Below, piece after piece: positions 14,319-17,927 of a DNA stretch of 17,927 bases. The stretch is taken from assembly GCA_002441865.1 (NCBI GenBank), contig DJNY01000051.1, forward strand, positions 1 to 17,927, given 5' to 3'. Origin of the DNA: Lachnospiraceae bacterium UBA6452. Its GTDB lineage: Bacteria; Bacillota; Clostridia; Lachnospirales; Lachnospiraceae. Both the position numbers and the translations under genes were made by a program. The notes beneath the pieces were generated by a model, which was not told where the DNA came from, ran no database searches, and was given only the letters and a program-made list of their open reading frames with translations. The first letter of the stretch is position 1, and every line of letters starts with the position of its first letter.

Positions 14319-15341
14319 TTACTGGTTTACAAAATCCTTTATTTTTTCCCGTTTATCGATCTGCAGCTTTTCCAGAATACCGGAAACATAATGTTTCACT
14401 GTATTGACCGACAATCCCATATGCTGCGCGATCTCCTGATTCGTCCAATCCCGGCAGGCAAGCATGGCAATGGAAAATTCCAGAGGCGTCAGCAGATCCG
14501 TCACATCCCTGTTCATCTGGGAATTGTGGATCTTCATCCAGCCACGGCTGAACGCAATGATCCCATCTACCAGCTTTTTATAAATTTCCGGTTCACTTTT
14601 CCGCAGACAGACTTCCAGAACGCCCTGCAGCAGACCATGATATTCTATAAACGGCTCAAAAAGTCCGTCTTTTCCAGCAAAAGAAAGTGCTTTTTTTACC
14701 GATTTTATTGCTTCCTCCTGCTCCTTTTGATTGATCTGGCACATGGCCGCAATACAGTTCAAATAGATAAACGGGATCGGATAGACCGCATCTGCCATCA
14801 GCATTGCAGTCTGTACGACCCCTTGTGCTTTCAGATATTCTTTTTTTAAATACATGCCATGTGACAAAATACTGATCGCAAACAGCCTTTGTCCTACCGG
14901 CAGATCAGAAATACAGCCCTCTAAAGCCGGCATTTCCTTTTCTGTTTCGATATGCAGAAAAATATTGATCAGGTAATAGGCAAATATACAGGAAGATTTT
15001 ATTTCTGTATCTGCATTTTCTTCCAGTGCTTTTTGCAGGCATTGCTTTACATCCATGCGTGCTGCCTGTGCTTCCTTGGCATTTCCGAGTGTCAGATTTG
15101 CGAATACATACAGCATATCCGCCGAAAGGCGCAGCATCAGATCATCACCTGCCAGATATTTTTTAACAATCTTCACACAGCCCCGGGCATCCGCTGTAAA
15201 ATAGCAGGCTTCCGCACGTGCGATCTCCGCTGATTGTGTATCTTCTATCAGGTCAATCGCCTCTTTCATTTTTCCGAGTTCAAATGAACTTCCGACCAGA
15301 GGCAGAATCGTTCTTCCCTTTGCAAAGTGCAGCTTTTCCAT
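14319..15341 (-). CDS. LuxR-type (GerE-fold HTH) transcriptional regulator with helical repeat sensor region
   Basis: This 340-residue DNA-binding protein has a C-terminal LuxR/GerE helix-turn-helix at about 283-335: LTPLEFSIAMLAC, NQEIAQHMGLSVNTVKHY as helices 2-3, and ILEKLQIDKREK. The first 270 residues are helical and alanine/leucine-rich in a TPR-like manner and contain no Walker motifs. It therefore resembles the C-terminal two-thirds of MalT/LAL regulators without the ATPase. No receiver domain with a phosphoacceptor Asp is seen. GGAGGAG lies 8 bases before the ATG. An ATG inside that spacer is out of frame. A strong promoter (15378-15405) drives it. It sits between the surface-protein operon and the chemotaxis receptor gene. 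The effector is unknown. Confidence 0.85.
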   Translation of the reverse strand: MEKLHFAKGRTILPLVGSSFELGKMKEAIDLIEDTQSAEIARAEACYFTADARGCVKIVKKYLAGDDLMLRLSADMLYVFANLTLGNAKEAQAARMDVKQCLQKALEENADTEIKSSCIFAYYLINIFLHIETEKEMPALEGCISDLPVGQRLFAISILSHGMYLKKEYLKAQGVVQTAMLMADAVYPIPFIYLNCIAAMCQINQKEQEEAIKSVKKALSFAGKDGLFEPFIEYHGLLQGVLEVCLRKSEPEIYKKLVDGIIAFSRGWMKIHNSQMNRDVTDLLTPLEFSIAMLACRDWTNQEIAQHMGLSVNTVKHYVSGILEKLQIDKREKIKDFVNQ

Positions 15342-15377
15342 TTTGCATTCTCCTCCACAAACATTTTCATAACTTTC

Positions 15378-15405
15378 ATTATAGCATGGAAAGATAATGT
15401 TGCAA
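15378..15405 (-). promoter_or_regulatory. Extended -10 promoter of the LuxR-type regulator gene
   Basis: On the minus strand -35 TTGCAA (15400-15405), a 16-base spacer ending in TGC, and -10 TATAAT (15378-15383) form an extended -10 promoter about 40 bases upstream of the ATG. Confidence 0.8.
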
Positions 15406-15444
15406 CCTTACGCAGACAGATTCTCTTTATTGGTCAAGTGATTT

Positions 15445-16602
15445 TTACTCCTTTTTATTGTTTTTTCTCTTTTTTAACAAAATAATCAACCATATTATGA
15501 TACCTGCAGTCAAAAGCAGCAGAAGGATCCACCAGAAGCTGAAGTGACGGGCAGATACCTCTGATTCGTTTTCAATAGCTCCATCCGCTGTACTAGGCTC
15601 TCCCTGCGATACGGATTCCGATGTCTGCCCTTCTGATTCCTGTCCGGTCATTTTTGTACTTTCCTGTTCCTGATCGCTGATTTCTGTAGTTTCCTGTTTT
15701 TGTTCCGCATTTTTAACGGTATTTTGTTTTTTCGATGCCTGCGTTGTCTTTGCTGCCTGTGATGTTTTTGCTGCCTGTGATGGCTGCTGCGTTTGTTGTG
15801 AGGTCTGTGGCTTTTGTGTTGTCTGCGGATCTTTCTGCGAGACAACTTTTGTTTCAATCGTGATCACCTGATTTTCACAGACCTTGGAGAGCTTTAACGT
15901 TCCTTTTTTCAACTTTTTTGTTACATCTTTTCCGTTTAACAAAACACGCTTTATCACATAACCGTCTTCCGCAGTGATCTTGAATTTCGGTTTGGAAAAA
16001 CGGGGTACGGGGTAAGCATCACTCAACCCCTTATCACCTTCTACATACTGTACTGATGCATGCTCCGCCTCGATCGAAACCGTATGTGTTTCCGGAACCG
16101 TTGTTCCGATCTCACTCTGGGATGCCCGGGTCTGCATGGGCATAAGCGAACTATTTTGATCCACATAGGATATAGTAAATGTGACTGCCGTCTTATAGCT
16201 TCCGCCTCTTGCTTTATTCCAGTCCGCCTTTTTAATTGAAATGGTCAGATCCGTTTTTTCTCCTGCCTTTGTGTATTTCTGGCTCTTAAATTCCTTTTTC
16301 CCCTTTAAGATCCGGTAGGGAATTTTAGATTTCGGATGCTTTTCATTTACCAATGCAGAACTGGCATTCATTTTTACCAGAATACATTTATTTTCTTCTA
16401 AAACAGCTTCTTTTACTTCTATTGTTCCATAATCCGATTTTTCTGTCAGAAACGGAACCGTCGCATCGGATGGGATCACAACTTCATAGGAAGGATCTAT
16501 CTGATAGCCCACATTTGTTTTATCCGGTGCTTTGGCGGAAACTGTCATGGCAGATATGGCAAATATCAGCAGTACTGTCAGGATCAGAAATTTTTTCTTC
16601 AT
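15445..16602 (-). CDS. Exported surface protein: two beta-rich domains, Gln/Thr-rich linker, C-terminal membrane anchor
   Basis: Not recognised as a named family. The 385-residue product has a signal peptide (about 1-23, VSA before KA). A first beta domain (about 38-147) starts SYEVVIPSDATVPF and ends TFTISYVD, a pattern of WxL- or camelysin-like surface domains. A second (about 172-253) contains DGYVIKRVLLNGKDVT, as in bacterial surface repeat domains. A low-complexity Gln/Thr/Ser/Lys linker (255-350) includes a duplicated SQAAKT. One membrane segment (355-376) ends in a Lys-rich tail. There is no LPxTG, so anchoring is by the membrane. The frame is open to 16644, but ATG at 16602 has GGGGG six bases upstream and begins a proper signal peptide. 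It lies 13 bases after its neighbour in an operon. Adhesion or cell-wall interaction is a guess. Confidence 0.75.
   Translation of the reverse strand: MKKKFLILTVLLIFAISAMTVSAKAPDKTNVGYQIDPSYEVVIPSDATVPFLTEKSDYGTIEVKEAVLEENKCILVKMNASSALVNEKHPKSKIPYRILKGKKEFKSQKYTKAGEKTDLTISIKKADWNKARGGSYKTAVTFTISYVDQNSSLMPMQTRASQSEIGTTVPETHTVSIEAEHASVQYVEGDKGLSDAYPVPRFSKPKFKITAEDGYVIKRVLLNGKDVTKKLKKGTLKLSKVCENQVITIETKVVSQKDPQTTQKPQTSQQTQQPSQAAKTSQAAKTTQASKKQNTVKNAEQKQETTEISDQEQESTKMTGQESEGQTSESVSQGEPSTADGAIENESEVSARHFSFWWILLLLLTAGIIIWLIILLKKRKNNKKE
15749..15782 (-). repeat. Tandem 18-base repeat in the surface-protein linker
   Basis: A 16-base block (TTTGCTGCCTGTGATG on the plus strand) occurs at 15749-15764 and again, identical, at 15767-15782, a period of 18 bases. 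It encodes two SQAAKT units, followed in protein order by a diverged TQASK. It indicates slippage-type expansion of the linker. Confidence 0.8.
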
Positions 16603-16615
16603 CTTTTTCCCCCTT

Positions 16616-17092
16616 TTATTGTGCAACAAGAACGGTCTCCACATCTGCTCCGTTCATTTCACTTCCATCTGTCAGAGATGTCGTTGTAATTCTGATCACG
16701 GCCGGGTATTCACCTTTTTCCAGTGCATGGGATAAGGTAACATCCGTGATCGCCTTTCCCGGTTCTACCAGTTTTGAGGTATAGATGGTTTCTTCCCCTT
16801 CTGTCAGGACAATTTCGAATGTAAAATAACAAGGATTCCCTTCCGGATTTTTCAGATTCATCGTAACATCCTTTGTATCTGCCGAGATGGTGATCCTCGG
16901 ATAACCCGGAATACGGATTCCTTCCGGTTTTTCCCGGATCATATCTGTCTGCACCTTTGCATTTTCATCCAGATCCGGCGAAAATGCCGGATCTTTGCTA
17001 TCCTGTTTCACCAGAAAGTAGATGACAACTGCTACAATTACAACCACGAATATACCACCCGCTATTATCAGATTTCTTTTTTTATTTTTCAT
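16616..17092 (-). CDS. Membrane-anchored protein with one extracytoplasmic beta-rich domain
   Basis: Not recognised as a named family. The 158-residue product has a short basic N-terminus, one membrane segment (about 8-28, a signal-anchor with no clear cleavage site), a charged linker (30-60) and a beta-rich domain that would lie outside the cell. The domain pattern is PGYPRITISADTKDVTM, NPCYFTFEIVL, LVEPGKAITDVTL and ALEKGEYPAVIRI. Similar short domains occur in Clostridia next to surface proteins, but no function is established that I know of. AAGGGT (17098-17103) lies five bases before the ATG. It is flanked by two other exported proteins with gaps of 20 and 13 bases, so the three probably act at the cell surface together, perhaps as a complex. 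Confidence 0.75.
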   Translation of the reverse strand: MKNKKRNLIIAGGIFVVVIVAVVIYFLVKQDSKDPAFSPDLDENAKVQTDMIREKPEGIRIPGYPRITISADTKDVTMNLKNPEGNPCYFTFEIVLTEGEETIYTSKLVEPGKAITDVTLSHALEKGEYPAVIRITTTSLTDGSEMNGADVETVLVAQ

Positions 17093-17112
17093 ATTCTACC
17101 CTTCATTTGCTT

Positions 17113-17927
17113 TTATTTCTCTAAATAGGTTACCTTAAACAGTATATTATCCAGATTGTACTCATCATCGCCGCCACCGTTTGCATCAAACTCGATCCAG
17201 AAATACTCCACATCTGTCCGGTCAAGCACATAAGAGAAATATTTGGTGATCTTTCTGTCAAGCAGATCGGAAGATTCTGTCTGCCATGAAACTTCTTTTC
17301 CGCCTTTTGGTTTATATCTCAGACGCATGACTGCATAACCGTCTTTTACCATATGCACATTGTACTGCACTTCCACTTTGACCTTCTTGAAATTTTTGCT
17401 GACAACATCCAGAGACATGTTATCCATATTCATCACATAGTCCGCGCCTTTTCCGAGTCCGTAATCTCCCGTTACTTTTTCTTTTTCCTGTTTTCCGTCC
17501 ACATAGAATTTAAAGGAGATCTCTTTATTTTTCTTGTCAGTGATATTGTAAGTGTTTGTGCTCTTTGACGGTGTATACAGATATTCCCCGTTCGGCTTCC
17601 AGTTTGCCTTCAGTGTAATATCTTCCGCATCGCGCAGGATAAAACTCTTTTCGGATACTTCATAGTAGCCAAGATTCTGTTTCTTATCATTCGTTTTATC
17701 CCATCCGTCCAGTACATAGCCCCATTTATGGCGTTTGCTGTCATTTGTGCTGACCTGTTTGATATCCACTTTCGATTCAAAATCATGACTATCATATTCT
17801 TTGTATAATTTATCCAGGTTGTAATCGAAGTAAACACGGTACTGCTTCGGCGTATAAACCGGATACAATGTCATATTCCTTTCCACACGCTGCATCTTAT
17901 GTCTGTTACTGTAATCATAATCCGGAT
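17113..17927 (-). CDS. Large surface protein, C-terminal part only (cut by the window edge)
   Basis: The frame stays open to the right edge (codons for DYDYSNRHK precede the first Met at 17895), so this is the end of a longer gene, not one that starts here. The first visible part is a beta-repeat of the Listeria-Bacteroides (Flg_new, InlB B-repeat-like) kind: YRVYFDYN, then WGYVLDGWDKT and ITLKANWKPNG. A second region (about 125-260 from that Met) looks like a beta-sandwich: ISFKFYVDG, VKVEVQYNVHMVKDGYAVMRLRY, VEYFWIEFDANGGGDDEYNLDNILFKVTY. It resembles carbohydrate- or ligand-binding jelly-roll modules in outline, but I cannot assign a family. No membrane segment or LPxTG ends it. It is the first visible gene of the surface operon, 20 bases before the next. 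Confidence 0.75.
   Translation of the reverse strand, partial: PDYDYSNRHKMQRVERNMTLYPVYTPKQYRVYFDYNLDKLYKEYDSHDFESKVDIKQVSTNDSKRHKWGYVLDGWDKTNDKKQNLGYYEVSEKSFILRDAEDITLKANWKPNGEYLYTPSKSTNTYNITDKKNKEISFKFYVDGKQEKEKVTGDYGLGKGADYVMNMDNMSLDVVSKNFKKVKVEVQYNVHMVKDGYAVMRLRYKPKGGKEVSWQTESSDLLDRKITKYFSYVLDRTDVEYFWIEFDANGGGDDEYNLDNILFKVTYLEK

Noticed and set aside
14196..14849. Plus-strand open frame of 217 codons opposite the LuxR gene
   Set aside because: Composition rich in Phe, Cys and His and no ribosome binding site; explained as the complement of the LuxR coding region.

Overview
The window looks like an ordinary, moderately AT-rich chromosomal segment from a member of the Clostridia, most likely Lachnospiraceae. 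The grounds are strong AGGAG-type ribosome binding sites, a tyrosine T-box in front of tyrS, a two-subunit class I fumarase, tRNA genes without encoded CCA, and surface proteins of a style common in gut Firmicutes. The genus cannot be named from what is visible. I see no phage, transposase, CRISPR array or clear sign of recent transfer. All genes but one (a dacA-type carboxypeptidase at 6692-8203) lie on the minus strand.

Left part (1-6410), minus strand. A consensus promoter at the left edge fires out of the window. Next come tRNA-Ser(GCU), with its own promoter and terminator, and a PlsC-type acyltransferase. A likely operon follows: M20 amidohydrolase, fumarase alpha, fumarase beta. Then comes a translation block: tyrS with its UAC-specifier T-box leader, tRNA-Pro(CGG), and trmB (tRNA m7G46 methyltransferase). 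tRNA-Pro, its terminator and the tyrS promoter are packed so tightly that the terminator stem contains the tyrS -35 box.

Middle (6411-10975). A divergent AT-rich region separates trmB from a membrane-anchored D,D-carboxypeptidase with a very basic cytoplasmic tail. It converges on a bidirectional terminator with an oleate hydratase gene. The hydratase carries an N-terminal hydrophobic segment and is preceded by a DUF308/HdeD-like membrane protein gene, together a probable fatty-acid stress unit. A TetR-family regulator lies just upstream.

Right part (10976-17927). A probable transcription unit runs LuxR-type regulator, methyl-accepting chemotaxis protein, DEDDh exonuclease with a C-terminal Cys/His cluster, then tetR. 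LuxR and MCP each also have a promoter candidate of their own. Upstream lies an operon of at least three exported, membrane-anchored proteins with beta-rich domains. The first of them is cut by the window edge. The standalone LuxR protein lies directly downstream of this operon with no visible terminator between.

The least explained parts, and the best candidates for something undescribed, are three. They are the surface-protein operon with its LuxR neighbour, the MCP-exonuclease-TetR gene set, and the apparently membrane-tethered oleate hydratase with its DUF308 partner.
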